33,845 nucleotides of DNA from an uncultured Eggerthellaceae bacterium (GTDB lineage Bacteria > Actinomycetota > Coriobacteriia > Coriobacteriales > Eggerthellaceae), in contig CANSWY010000016.1 in NCBI GenBank assembly GCA_947650915.1, forward strand, positions 1-33,845, written 5' to 3'. The notes beneath the pieces are model-generated. The model was not told where the DNA came from. It worked only from the letters and a program-made list of their open reading frames with translations, and searched no databases. The position numbers were made by a program, and so were the translations under genes. This document shows positions 25,746-33,845 of the stretch, piece after piece (positions within the stretch are counted from its first letter, which is position 1; each line of letters opens with the position of its first letter).

Positions 25746-25801
25746 CTGCGGGCGGGTACGGTGCATGTGATGCAGATGCCGTTTCGAAGATGAGGAGACC
25801 C

Positions 25802-26584
25802 ATGGGAGGCGAACCGATCCTGAGCGCTGCGCGCTTGGCGAAGAGCTATGTGACCGATGGCGTGCAGACCCACGTGCTGCTGGGCGTCGATCTTGAGATC
25901 CGTGAAGGGGATTTCACCGTGCTGATGGGGCCGTCCGGCTCCGGCAAGTCCACGCTGCTCTATTGTCTTTCCGGCATGGATGCGCCCACTGCCGGCGAGG
26001 TGCGCTTTCGGGGCAAGCTGATATCCGGCGCAAAGGAGAACGAACTGGCGGAACTGCGCGCCCAGAGCTTCGGCTTCGTGTTCCAGGCGGCTCACCTGGT
26101 GAGCGATCTGACGCTGTTCGAGAACGTGGTGGTGCCGGGATACCTCAAGCGCGGGCGCAGCGCGCATGAGGCACGGGGGGTGGCAGAAGGCCTCATCAGC
26201 CGCATGGGCCTGGAGGAGGTGGCGGCCCATCTGCCGAACCAGTCATCCGGAGGCCAGCAGCAGCGTTGTGCGGTGGCCCGCGCGGTGGTGAATCGGCCGG
26301 ACATCGTCTTCGCCGATGAGCCCACGGGCGCGCTCAACCAGGCCAACAGCCGGGAAGTGCTGGGGCTTTTGGGCGGCCTCAACGCCGAAGGCCAGACGGT
26401 GCTCATGGTCACCCATGACGTGAAGAGCGCCATCCGGGGCAACCGCCTGCTCTACTTCGAAGACGGTGCCATCCGCGGCGAGATGGCCCTGCCCGCATGG
26501 GACGCGGCGCGGGCCGAAGACGCCGCCTATGTCCGTGACCGCGAGGCGCAGGCCACCGCATGGCTTTCGTCCCTGGCGTGGTAG
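25802..26584 (+). CDS. ABC transporter ATP-binding protein (MacB/LolD type)
   Basis: A 260-residue ATPase. Walker A is GPSGSGKST (43-51), the Q-loop is in FGFVFQAAHLV, the signature is the variant SSGGQQQR, Walker B is IVFADEPTGALN, and the switch is VTHDVKSA. The ADEPTGALN stretch is typical of the MacB/LolD/BceA family, which works with FtsX-type permeases to move or respond to peptides, lipoproteins or lipids. ATG 25802 has GAGGAG upstream. It is followed 10 bases later by its permease. Regulator, kinase, ATPase and permease make a classic two-component-controlled ABC module. Confidence 0.93.
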   Translation: MGGEPILSAARLAKSYVTDGVQTHVLLGVDLEIREGDFTVLMGPSGSGKSTLLYCLSGMDAPTAGEVRFRGKLISGAKENELAELRAQSFGFVFQAAHLVSDLTLFENVVVPGYLKRGRSAHEARGVAEGLISRMGLEEVAAHLPNQSSGGQQQRCAVARAVVNRPDIVFADEPTGALNQANSREVLGLLGGLNAEGQTVLMVTHDVKSAIRGNRLLYFEDGAIRGEMALPAWDAARAEDAAYVRDREAQATAWLSSLAW

Positions 26585-26594
26585 GGGTGCGCTC

Positions 26595-29030
26595 ATGGAA
26601 CCCGTGCGCACGCTGACGCTGGCCGGCCTCAAGCGCAACGCAAGGACGTTCGCAGGCTTGGCCGTTCTGCTGGTGCTGGCGGCCTTCGCGCTCACGTTCA
26701 CCATCAGCCTGCATGCCGACCTGTCCGGCCGGGCCCTTGCCAGCTATGAAGAAACGGGCGGAGGCGATGTGCATGCCCTTGATTGGGTGGAAGAGACGGA
26801 AGGGGAGCCGGCGCGCCGCCTCCAAGCGCTGTCGGAGGTGGGCCAGGTGCGCGTGCTGCGGGCATTCTCCGCGCCCATGGCCTTCGAGGACGCCGAAGGG
26901 GAGCCGCTGGGAGAATCGGAGAGCGTCACCGCGTTCTTCGAACCCTGGGGCAGAGGCCTGGAGGTGAAGGCGCTCTCGGACGGCTTCGATTCCTACGAGG
27001 CGGATGCTCCAGGACCGAAGGCGGATGAGGTGTATGTGACGCCTGCGGAGAACGTGCTCTCCCAGCTGGAAGTGGGGGATTCGGTGGTGATCAGCTTGGG
27101 CCAGGAAGAGCGGCGGTTCACCGTGGCGGGCTTCTTCGAAGACCCGCAGATGGGGTCTCCTTTCATGGGAACGAGGCGCTTCTTGTTGGATCCTCAGACG
27201 TTCGATGAGCTGCTGCCCTTGGCCGAAGAGGAGATGGCCCGCGCGGGCGGTGCGAATCCGTTCGCGGTGGAGAAATCCACCTATCCGTTCATGGAATACG
27301 AGGTGGACTTGTCCGATGAAGCGCGTGCGGCAGGGCTTGACGGGCGCGATCTGGCGCGCATCCTGGAAGAGGAGGGCGTCTGGTCGCGGGAGGCCAGTGT
27401 CTTTTCCGAAGAGACGATGCTGGGGCAGAGCCTCATCGTGGTGCAGGTCATATCAGCGCTGCTGGCCGTGTTTGCGCTGCTCTTGTTCGTCATCGCGCTC
27501 ACGCTCTGCGTGCATTCCGCATCCGTGGCCATCGAAGAGGGCTATGCGGACCATGGCATCGCGAAAGCGGTGGGCGTCACGCCGGGGATGCTCTCCTGTG
27601 CGCTCATCCTCCAGTACGCCTTGACGGCGCTCGGTGCGCTCGCCGTGGGCTTCGCGGTGGGGCTTTTCGTGGAACCGGTGGCGTGGCCGCCGTTCCTCAT
27701 GGTCACGGGCGTGCTGGTGCAGGCATCTGTCTTCCCGGCGGCCGCCCTTGCGATCCTGGGGCTGCTCTTCGCGGTGCTGGTGTGCGCTGTGGCGCTCAAA
27801 GCGCGCAAGATCGGGCGCATCACGCCGCTTGCGGCTCTGCGCCAAGGGGCCGGGGACGTGCGCTTCTCGCCGCGGGGCAGCTGCAAGATCAGCGGATCGC
27901 GCCTGAGCGCGTCCCTTGCGTGGCGGGCGGTTGCATCCCGGAAGCGCAGCTATGTGGGCCTGGGCGTCTGCGCGCTTCTGCTCTGCGCGTTCATAGCGCT
28001 CTGCTTCGGGATCGGCGCTGCGGTGTCCGAAGACGAAGCCGTCAACCGCGCGTTCGGCATCTGGGAAAGCGACGTGTCCGTGGAGCTGGTCTCTGACGAA
28101 GTGGGGCCGGAGGAGGTGCGCGAGGCCATCGAAGAGGTGGCGCCCATCTCCCACGAGTGGCTGGAGGGCGCGTACATGCTCAATCTGGACGGAGCGGCGC
28201 GGACGTTCTTGGGCCTATCTGATCCCAGCGTCTTGGACGAGTCGTCGCTGATCGAAGGGCGCATGCCCCGGCAGTCCAACGAGGTGATGGTGGGCTTGAA
28301 CCTGGCCCGGAGCCAGGATCTTTCCGTGGGCGATGAGCTGGTGATCGCTGATCCTTCCGGGCAGGAGAAGACGCTCATCGCCTGCGGCGTGGTGTCTTCG
28401 GTGCTCAACGGCGGCGACGGCGCGTTCCTCACCTTCGAGGGTTTGCAGCGCCTGGTGGGCGATGACCTGGAGGATGCCAGCAGGGCGCGCCAATACCAGC
28501 TTGAGGATGCAGAGAAGGCCGATGCGGTGCGGGCTCATCTTGAAGAGCGGTTCGGAGATGAGGTGGACACGAGGCTCACGGGCCTGTTCGGATCGGCTGC
28601 GGGCATGATCCTGCTCGTCCGGAACATCCTGACCGCCATCGGCTATGCCATGTGCGCGTTCGCTGCGCTGATCGCGGTGGCTGCGGTGGCGCTGGTGAGC
28701 CAGCGGATGCTCTCTGCCGAACGGGCGGATCTGGGGGCGCTGCGCGCGTGCGGGTTCAAGGTGCGCGCGCTCCGCGTGTCCTTCGCCTGGCGGTTCTTCG
28801 GCGTGGCCTTGGCCGGCGGTGCGGTGGGCGCGGCCGCGGCGTTCCTCGGGGGCAGCAGCCTGGTGGGCAGCTTGTTCAGCCTGTTCGGCGCAGGGGCGTT
28901 CACCATCGCGCTTCCCGTGTGGTCAGCGGCGGCGGTGACGGTGGCGCTGGCGTTGGTGTTCGCCGCGTCCGCCTACGTCTTCTCCCGCTCCATCCGCACC
29001 GTCAGCATCCAAGCCCTGGTCACCGAATGA
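26595..29030 (+). CDS. FtsX-like ABC transporter permease (MacB family)
   Basis: An 811-residue permease. A first helix (about 20-40) is followed by a large extracellular domain, a three-helix FtsX domain (about 315-440, including the membrane segment VISALLAVFALLLFVIALTL), a fourth helix near 480-510, a second extracellular domain, and a second FtsX domain at the C-terminus (about 680-810, AERADLGALRACGFKVRALR). This two-FtsX layout is common in Gram-positive transporters controlled by two-component systems. ATG 26595 (MEPVRTLTLAGLKRN) fits the family. An in-frame start at 26466 falls inside the ATPase gene. The transported or sensed compound is unknown. Confidence 0.92.
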   Translation: MEPVRTLTLAGLKRNARTFAGLAVLLVLAAFALTFTISLHADLSGRALASYEETGGGDVHALDWVEETEGEPARRLQALSEVGQVRVLRAFSAPMAFEDAEGEPLGESESVTAFFEPWGRGLEVKALSDGFDSYEADAPGPKADEVYVTPAENVLSQLEVGDSVVISLGQEERRFTVAGFFEDPQMGSPFMGTRRFLLDPQTFDELLPLAEEEMARAGGANPFAVEKSTYPFMEYEVDLSDEARAAGLDGRDLARILEEEGVWSREASVFSEETMLGQSLIVVQVISALLAVFALLLFVIALTLCVHSASVAIEEGYADHGIAKAVGVTPGMLSCALILQYALTALGALAVGFAVGLFVEPVAWPPFLMVTGVLVQASVFPAAALAILGLLFAVLVCAVALKARKIGRITPLAALRQGAGDVRFSPRGSCKISGSRLSASLAWRAVASRKRSYVGLGVCALLLCAFIALCFGIGAAVSEDEAVNRAFGIWESDVSVELVSDEVGPEEVREAIEEVAPISHEWLEGAYMLNLDGAARTFLGLSDPSVLDESSLIEGRMPRQSNEVMVGLNLARSQDLSVGDELVIADPSGQEKTLIACGVVSSVLNGGDGAFLTFEGLQRLVGDDLEDASRARQYQLEDAEKADAVRAHLEERFGDEVDTRLTGLFGSAAGMILLVRNILTAIGYAMCAFAALIAVAAVALVSQRMLSAERADLGALRACGFKVRALRVSFAWRFFGVALAGGAVGAAAAFLGGSSLVGSLFSLFGAGAFTIALPVWSAAAVTVALALVFAASAYVFSRSIRTVSIQALVTE

Positions 29031-29042
29031 GGTGCAGAAGGG

Positions 29043-29128
29043 GTGCAAAAGGGACGTCCCAAATCGCACCCGTGAGGTTGCCAGATGTGCAAAAGGGACG
29101 TCCCAAATCGCACCCGCGAGGTTGCCAG
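29043..29128 (+). repeat. tandem left half-units (44-bp period) beside copy E
   Basis: GTGCAAAAGGGACGTCCC followed by AAATCGCAC occurs at 29043, again at 29087 and a third time as the left arm of copy E. The GGGACGTCCC cores start at 29051, 29095 and 29139, exactly 44 bases apart. The units are separated by the spacer CCGYGAGGTTGCCAGAT. The array begins 12 bases after the permease stop codon. Confidence 0.9.
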
Positions 29129-29224
29129 ATGTGCAAAAGGGACGTCCCAAATCGCACATAGGATCAGCCTTCCAGTGCTGGCTCTCTTTTCCTATGTGCA
29201 ATTTGGAACGTCCCTTTTGCACAT
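29129..29224 (+). repeat. 96-bp palindromic intergenic element, copy E
   Basis: A complete copy whose left arm is the third unit of the 44-bp tandem. The left arm has AATCGCAC where most copies have AATTGCAC. The loop contains AGCCTTCCAGTGC. A stray CCTTTTGCACA follows at 29226. It fills most of the 326-base gap between the permease and the esterase. Confidence 0.95.
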
Positions 29225-29322
29225 ACCTTTTGCACACAGGCATGGCGACCCCCCTTTGCACGTATGCGGGCACGTTACAGGCTTTTCACAGGTTGGCGGA
29301 CGGGGGTGCGCATGCCTTACAG

Positions 29323-29337
29323 TGAGCGAAACGCTCA
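29323..29337. promoter_or_regulatory. small dyad, candidate operator before the esterase operon
   Basis: TGAGCG-AAA-CGCTCA is a perfect 6+6 inverted repeat, four bases upstream of the ribosome site AAAGGCGG and about 20 bases before the ATG at 29357. It could be a repressor site or just a leader hairpin. Confidence 0.3.
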
Positions 29338-29356
29338 GAGAAAGGCGGTGTCATCC

Positions 29357-30376
29357 ATGGCGCTCAGCAAGGCGGCACGGGCGGTGGTGAAGGCCATCAC
29401 CAAGCTCAGACCCGGCAACATCCAGGACTCCTACCAGCAGCAGCGCGTGGCGGAGGACGCGTCCGCCAAGCTCATCATCGCGGACCCCCGTTGCCGCATC
29501 GACGAGACGTTCGCCACAGCGCCGGACGGCTATCGGGTCCCGCTCAAGGTGTTCACACCGCTGGACATAGATTTTTCTTTCAGGGCCGGCCTGCACGTGA
29601 ACGAGGACCACAAGGGCACCATCCTGTACTTCCATGGCGGCGGCTGGGCGAATGGGGACGTGGATTTCTACACGGATTCCTGCATGCGCACGGCCATCAA
29701 ACTGGAGCGGCGCGTGGTGGCCGTGGATTACCGCAGGTCCCCGGAGAACCGCTTCCCGCAGGCACCGGAAGACTGCTATGAGGTGGCGCGCCAGCTGTTC
29801 GCGGGCACGCTGATCGAAGACGTGCAGCCGGAGCACATCGTCCTCATGGGGGATTCCGCAGGCGGCAATTTGGCCGCGGTGGTGTCTCTCATGGCGCGCG
29901 AACGCGGGGAGTTCGCCCCCCACACGCAGGTCCTGCTGTATCCGCTCACCTACAACGACCACAGCCCGGACACCATCTTCCCCTCCGTCATGGAGAACGG
30001 GGAGGATTACCTGCTCACGCGGGAGGATGTGGAAGGCTACATAGGTCTGTACCTGCGCGGTCCGGAGGACCGGACGGACCCGCACTTCGCGCCCCTTCTG
30101 GCGGAAAGCCTGGCGGACATGCCGCGCACGCTGGTCATCAGCGCGGAATACTGTCCGCTGCGCGACGAAGGCGAAGCTTATGCCGCGCGCATCGAAGCGG
30201 ATGGCGGGGACGTGGAGTGCTACCGCATGCTTGACGGCGTGCACGGCTACTTCCTATACCCCACCGTGCTCAGCCTGGTGCGCGACACCTATCGCATCAT
30301 CCAGCACTTCCTGGATGGCACGCCCTTGGAAGAGGAAGGCAAGCCGCGATGGCTCGCCCTGCTTGGTACCGACTAG
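29357..30376 (+). CDS. alpha/beta hydrolase, hormone-sensitive-lipase-like esterase
   Basis: A 339-residue cytoplasmic esterase. The oxyanion-hole motif HGGGW is at 93-97, the nucleophile elbow GDSAGG has S167, the acid is probably D270 (YCPLRDEG), and the base is H296 (DGVHGYF). This is the HSL/Aes layout, which cleaves short to medium acyl esters. ATG 29357 (MALSKAARAV) follows AAAGGCGG. GTG 29348 is possible. Earlier in-frame starts lie in the leader dyad. The gene overlaps the acyltransferase gene by 28 bases, so the two are probably coupled and may make and break the same ester. Confidence 0.88.
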   Translation: MALSKAARAVVKAITKLRPGNIQDSYQQQRVAEDASAKLIIADPRCRIDETFATAPDGYRVPLKVFTPLDIDFSFRAGLHVNEDHKGTILYFHGGGWANGDVDFYTDSCMRTAIKLERRVVAVDYRRSPENRFPQAPEDCYEVARQLFAGTLIEDVQPEHIVLMGDSAGGNLAAVVSLMARERGEFAPHTQVLLYPLTYNDHSPDTIFPSVMENGEDYLLTREDVEGYIGLYLRGPEDRTDPHFAPLLAESLADMPRTLVISAEYCPLRDEGEAYAARIEADGGDVECYRMLDGVHGYFLYPTVLSLVRDTYRIIQHFLDGTPLEEEGKPRWLALLGTD

Positions 30377-31674
30377 ACAACATCGGCAAGTTCTACTCCG
30401 CGCAGGCAGGCCGTTCCGCCCAGACGGTCTTCCGCATCTCAGCGGAGCTGACCGAACCGGTGGACGCGGACATGCTCCAGCGCGCGCTGGATGAGACGAT
30501 GGAAGCGTTTCCCGGGTTCAACGTGGTGCTCCGTTCCGGCTTCTTCTGGCATTACCTGGAGCAGGCACCGGGAACCCCGCGGGTGCAGGAAGAGCATCTG
30601 CCCATATGCGCTCCGCTGCATACCGGCCGCGGCAGCGTGCTCACGCGCGTGAGCTTCTACGGCCGCCGCGTGAACGTGGAAGCGTCCCACATGATCTCTG
30701 ACGGTCGTGGCACGCTGGAGCTGTTCAAGATGCTGGTGGGCACCTATCTTGATCTGCGCTATGGCGCTGCGGGGGCGGCAGCGCCCTATGCAGGAAGCGC
30801 TGATGAGAAGGCCGAGGACAGCTTCTCCAAGAACTATGACAAGCGCGCCTCCGGCAAGGACGCGGCACCGAAGCCCTACCGCATCCGCGGATGGAAGGAC
30901 CAAGCTGCGCCCACCTTCATGGAGCTGCACGTGAGCGCCGGTGCCCTGCATGAGCAGGCGAAAACCATGGGGGTGAGCGTCACCTCTCTTCTGATAGCGG
31001 CGGTCATCTGCGCCATCCGCGCGCACATGCCAGCCGCCGAACGCACGCGCGCCATCCGCATGGACGTGCCGGTGGACCTGCGGCGCTTCTTCGGATCCGC
31101 CACCTTGCGCAACTTCTTCGGATTGGCGTATGTGTCCTACGTGCCGGGTGCGGAGGACGAACCGCTGGCCGCCGTGGCCGCGCAGGTGCAGGAGCAGCTG
31201 GCCCGCGCCACGGAAGCCCCGGCGCTCAAGCGGCGCATGATGCGCATGGTGAAGCTGGAGAAGAACCCGTTTCTGCGCGTGGCCCCGCTGGTGCTGAAAG
31301 ATGCCATCTTGGGGCTGGCATCCAAGCTGTCCGAGGGCGAGGTGACCACCACCGTGTCCAGCTTGGGCGTCATCACGCTGCCGGATGCGGCCACGTCTCA
31401 TGTGCGCGGCGTGAGCGTGCTGACCACCACCTCCGGCATCAATTTCGTGGCCTGCACCTACGGGGATGACCTGAGCATCGGCATCACCAGCGTCTATGAG
31501 AGCAACCGCATCGTGCGCAGCTTGGTGGGCATCCTGGATGGACTGGGCATCCGCGGTGCCATCAACTTGAACAAGGATGCAGCGGAAGTGGACGCACAGT
31601 TGCGCCGGGCGCAAATGGAGAGCAAGCTGGCGAACATCGCTGGCGCGTGGGCCGAGGGGAGGGAGCGCTCATGA
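30349..31674 (+). CDS. condensation-fold acyltransferase (alcohol acetyltransferase-like)
   Basis: A 441-residue protein of the chloramphenicol-acetyltransferase/condensation-domain superfamily. The catalytic motif HxxxDG is at H114-D118-G119 (SHMISDGRG). The N-terminal half has VDADMLQRALDETMEAFPGFN, as in alcohol O-acetyltransferases and condensation domains, and later segments include RMDVPVDLRRFF and a loop near 330-350 (VTTTVSSLGVI). There is no carrier-protein domain and no signal peptide. It likely transfers an acyl group from acyl-CoA to a hydroxyl compound. The start is ATG 30349 with GAGGAAGG upstream. Its last bases overlap the next gene (ATGA). Confidence 0.8.
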   Translation: MARPAWYRLDNIGKFYSAQAGRSAQTVFRISAELTEPVDADMLQRALDETMEAFPGFNVVLRSGFFWHYLEQAPGTPRVQEEHLPICAPLHTGRGSVLTRVSFYGRRVNVEASHMISDGRGTLELFKMLVGTYLDLRYGAAGAAAPYAGSADEKAEDSFSKNYDKRASGKDAAPKPYRIRGWKDQAAPTFMELHVSAGALHEQAKTMGVSVTSLLIAAVICAIRAHMPAAERTRAIRMDVPVDLRRFFGSATLRNFFGLAYVSYVPGAEDEPLAAVAAQVQEQLARATEAPALKRRMMRMVKLEKNPFLRVAPLVLKDAILGLASKLSEGEVTTTVSSLGVITLPDAATSHVRGVSVLTTTSGINFVACTYGDDLSIGITSVYESNRIVRSLVGILDGLGIRGAINLNKDAAEVDAQLRRAQMESKLANIAGAWAEGRERS

Positions 31675-32327
31675 TGCGCTGTCCTCGGTGCTGCATTTCG
31701 TTCACGGGAGACCTCGACCGCTGCGCGCTCTGCGGCGCACCGCTGGAAGGCGCGCCTGATCCCAGTCCGTTCCCGTGCGTCCCCATCCAGCGGCAGAGCA
31801 AGCGTGCCCGGCGCATCTTGGGCGTGGCCACGCTGGGCACGTTGATCGTCTGGACCGTCATCTGCTGCGCGGCGCGCATCCCCTGGACCTATGGCGTGGC
31901 GGCAGCCGCGGCGCTTTTGGTGGGATACCTGGTCACCCGCAACCTCATGGTGCATGCGCCGAACGCTCTGCGGGCGGTGAAGCGGGTGTGCCTGGCCGTC
32001 ATGGCGTGTGCGCTGATCTGGTTCGCTGCCACCGGGAGCCCCGTGGCATCCAGTTGGGCGATCCCGGCCATATCTTGGGCGGCCATCCTGTTCGATATGG
32101 TGCTCTGGGCCGTGTTCGGAAGCCGGTTGGTGGCTGAATACGGAAAGTATCTTCTGTACGACATCGTCTTCGGGGCGCTGCCTCCGCTGCTCATCCTGAC
32201 AGGAACCGTGGCGTGGCCGGCGCTCTCTTGGAGTTGTGCTGCTGCGGCGGTGGCCATGCTGGCGGCATTGCTGCTGGTGAACCGGCGCGCCGTGGGCGAA
32301 GAGGCCCGCAAGCTCTTCAGCGCGTGA
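31671..32327 (+). CDS. zinc-ribbon polytopic membrane protein (DUF6320-like)
   Basis: A 218-residue protein. An N-terminal zinc ribbon (C4-x2-C7 ... C18-x2-C21) is followed by about six transmembrane helices (roughly 53-205). Proteins of this kind (DUF6320, as I recall) often stand beside the alcohol-acetyltransferase-like protein and esterase in Gram-positive gut anaerobes, so the three probably serve one pathway, perhaps modification of a membrane lipid or diffusible ester. That is inference. ATG 31671 overlaps the acyltransferase stop, and ATG 31674 is also possible. The last base of its stop codon is the first base of a repeat half-unit. Confidence 0.75.
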   Translation: MMRCPRCCISFTGDLDRCALCGAPLEGAPDPSPFPCVPIQRQSKRARRILGVATLGTLIVWTVICCAARIPWTYGVAAAAALLVGYLVTRNLMVHAPNALRAVKRVCLAVMACALIWFAATGSPVASSWAIPAISWAAILFDMVLWAVFGSRLVAEYGKYLLYDIVFGALPPLLILTGTVAWPALSWSCAAAAVAMLAALLLVNRRAVGEEARKLFSA

Positions 32328-32357
32328 TGTGCAAAAGGGACGTCCCAAATTGCATAT
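32327..32357 (+). repeat. extra left half-unit before copy F
   Basis: This is one left-arm unit (ATGTGCAAAAGGGACGTCCC, then AAATTGCATAT) that begins inside the stop codon of the preceding gene. A spacer of 18 bases, different from the one near copy E, separates it from copy F. The GGGACGTCCC cores are 49 bases apart. Confidence 0.9.
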
Positions 32358-32375
32358 AGCACGAGCGACCCCAGG

Positions 32376-32471
32376 ATGTGCAGAAGGGACGTCCCAAATT
32401 GCACATAGGAACAGTCTTTCAGGGCTGATTCTCTTTTTCTATGTGCAATTTGGAACGTCCCTTCTGCACAT
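32376..32471 (+). repeat. 96-bp palindromic intergenic element, copy F
   Basis: Left arm AGAAGGG pairs with right arm CCCTTCT, the same matched variant as copy C. The loop contains AGTCTTTCAGGGC. It lies between convergent genes, 20 bases from the stop of the aldo/keto reductase. Confidence 0.95.
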
Positions 32472-32490
32472 CCGCAGCGTTCGCGCGTGG

Positions 32491-33615
32491 TCAGGCTTCT
32501 GGTTCGAACGCTTCGGCCACCCGTTCAAGGTCGCTGATGATGGGGAGATGCTGTGGACAGATGGCTTCGCACGCCCCGCAGGCGATGCAGTCGGATGCCG
32601 AACCGTGATCGGCGGCCACCATCCCATATGTGGACAGCGATGACGTCCAGCCTTTCTTCTCCATATCCTCCCGTTCCATCTCGTTGAACAGCGAGAAATA
32701 CTGCGGGATGGGAATGTCCTGGGGGCAGCCGGGGGCGCAGTATCCGCACGCGGTGCACGCGATAGCCATCTGGCCGTTGATGAGGCTGCCCACATGGAAG
32801 CAGAGGTCCATCTCCTCTGAGGTCAGCGGGACGAAGTCCTTCATGAATGAGACGTTGTCCTCCATCTGCTGGATCGTGCTCATGCCGGAGAGCACCATCT
32901 CCACGCCCGGCAGCGATGCGGCGAAGCGGATGGCCCAGCTGGCGTCGGAGGCGGCGGGGTCGGCGGCGCGGAAGAGCTCCTGCGCTTGCGCGGGCACCGG
33001 TGCCAACGTGCCGCCCTTCACCGGCTCCATCACGATGATGGGCTTTCCGTGCGCGCGGCACACCTCGCAGTTCGCGCGCGCTTGAATCCATGGACTCTCC
33101 CAGTCAAGGTAGTTGACCTGCAGCTGGACGAATTCCATTTCGGGGTGCTTCGTCAAGACCTCATCCAAGAGCTCCGCGTCATCGTGGAACGAGAATCCCG
33201 CGCGCTTCACCAGCCCGCGCTCTTTCTTGTCCAACAGCCAGTCGAAGCAGTCGAGCTCCTCGAACTTGGGGAGGCTGGCGCGCTCCACTCCGTGGATCAG
33301 GTACTGGTCGAAATAGCCCGCACCGGTGCGGGCGAGCTGTTCGTTGAAGATCCCATCGCGGCCTTCGCGGGAATCGAAGAACCCGGAATGCAGCTTCGTG
33401 GCCAGCGTGAATGCTTCGCGCGGATAGCGATCCACCAGCGCCTCTTTCGCTGCGCTCTCGCTCTTCGATCCGGCGTACATCCACGCAGTGTCGAAGTACG
33501 TGAAACCGGCATCCATGAAGGCGTCCACCATCTGCTTCAGTTGCTCCAGGTCGATTCCGTTCGCGGTCTCCGGCAATCGCATGAGACCGAAACCGAGCTT
33601 CTTCTGGTCAGTCAT
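32491..33615 (-). CDS. aldo/keto reductase with C-terminal two-[4Fe-4S] ferredoxin domain
   Basis: A 374-residue oxidoreductase. The N-terminal TIM barrel has the aldo/keto reductase tetrad D42, Y47 (FDTAWMYAGS), K74 (ATKLHSG) and H108 (YLIHGVER). The last 100 residues carry two ferredoxin motifs, CTACGYCAPGCP and CIACGACEAICP, so electrons may come from ferredoxin as well as a nicotinamide. This architecture is common in anaerobes and substrates are mostly unknown. ATG 33615 (MTDQKKLGFGLMRLP) begins the conserved barrel and has GAAAGGAA upstream. A longer frame to 33801 runs into repeat debris and was not used. Confidence 0.92.
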   Translation of the reverse strand: MTDQKKLGFGLMRLPETANGIDLEQLKQMVDAFMDAGFTYFDTAWMYAGSKSESAAKEALVDRYPREAFTLATKLHSGFFDSREGRDGIFNEQLARTGAGYFDQYLIHGVERASLPKFEELDCFDWLLDKKERGLVKRAGFSFHDDAELLDEVLTKHPEMEFVQLQVNYLDWESPWIQARANCEVCRAHGKPIIVMEPVKGGTLAPVPAQAQELFRAADPAASDASWAIRFAASLPGVEMVLSGMSTIQQMEDNVSFMKDFVPLTSEEMDLCFHVGSLINGQMAIACTACGYCAPGCPQDIPIPQYFSLFNEMEREDMEKKGWTSSLSTYGMVAADHGSASDCIACGACEAICPQHLPIISDLERVAEAFEPEA

Positions 33616-33671
33616 GGGAGATTCCTTTCGGGACAATTTGTCGCTTATGATGCAAAGGATAGCGCAAGCCG

Positions 33672-33760
33672 ATGCGCGAAAGGGATGTGCAAAAGGCTCC
33701 TCCGGTGCGCGAAAAAGCCTGCCCTGGTGTGCGAAAGCCTGCCCCCCGGTGTGGGGCAGG
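33672..33760 (+). repeat. degenerate half-unit cluster and GC hairpin upstream of the aldo/keto reductase
   Basis: Four short relatives of the left arm start at 33672, 33685, 33705 and 33727 (RTGNGCRAAA pattern). The last two run into GCCTGCCC. CCTGCCCC at 33738-33745 pairs with 33753-33760 as a hairpin. No complete arm survives. Bases 33761-33845 include a 9-A run and an AT-richer tail with no recognisable gene. Confidence 0.45.
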
Positions 33761-33845
33761 GGCGGGCCACAAAGGACAAAAGCATATGGCGGGGCCCCCA
33801 AAAAAAAAGTGCAATGGTGGAATATTTAAAGACCAAGGGCCACCC

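Noticed and set aside
29043-29224. CRISPR array
   Set aside because: The spacers between units are near-identical, the unit is one arm of a dispersed palindrome, there are only three units, and no cas genes are near.

Overview
The window is visibly GC-rich, densely packed and looks like chromosomal DNA of a strictly anaerobic actinobacterium, most likely a gut Coriobacteriia of the Eggerthellaceae type. That placement is an inference. It rests on the Tat-exported molybdoenzyme cluster, the tungsten-type aldehyde oxidoreductase, the [FeFe]-hydrogenase, the dehydratase-activase genes and the overall codon style. No rRNA, tRNA, CRISPR array or transposase was seen.

Layout. 212-2341 (minus) is an aldehyde:ferredoxin oxidoreductase family gene, divergent from a five-gene plus-strand respiratory cluster at 2641-7654: Tat-type Fe-S protein, Tat molybdopterin catalytic subunit, four-cluster Fe-S subunit, NrfD membrane subunit and a DUF4430-like lipoprotein. 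A lone glycerol kinase follows (7893-9386). A minus-strand run from 15214 to 9617 joins two PH-domain membrane proteins (YdbS/YdbT type) to a COG3580/COG3581/COG1924-like trio related to 2-hydroxyacyl-CoA dehydratases and their activase. Next are a small lipoprotein with a toxin-like domain, a RelB-like/PIN toxin-antitoxin pair behind a perfect 28-bp palindrome, and upp. A four-gene, overlapping minus-strand operon (23385 to 17344) encodes a NuoF-GltD-like flavoprotein, an [FeFe]-hydrogenase, an ABC substrate-binding lipoprotein and a permease-ATPase fusion. 23838-29030 is a two-component system with a MacB/FtsX-type ABC transporter and a likely response-regulator box between them. 29357-32327 is an esterase / acyltransferase / zinc-ribbon membrane protein operon. 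A ferredoxin-tailed aldo/keto reductase (32491-33615, minus) closes the window.

The most unusual feature is non-coding. Six intergenic elements, each exactly 96 bp, have 35-bp inverted arms and a 26-bp loop. They lie at 7760, 9399, 23502, 23686, 29129 and 32376, with extra half-units beside two of them and degenerate relatives at both window ends. Each arm is itself a near-palindrome, the two arms differ at a conserved position, and all copies point the same way whatever the gene direction. Two neighbouring copies show matched changes in both arms. No mobilising gene is present. This repeat family and the hydrogenase-ABC operon are the best candidates for something undescribed.
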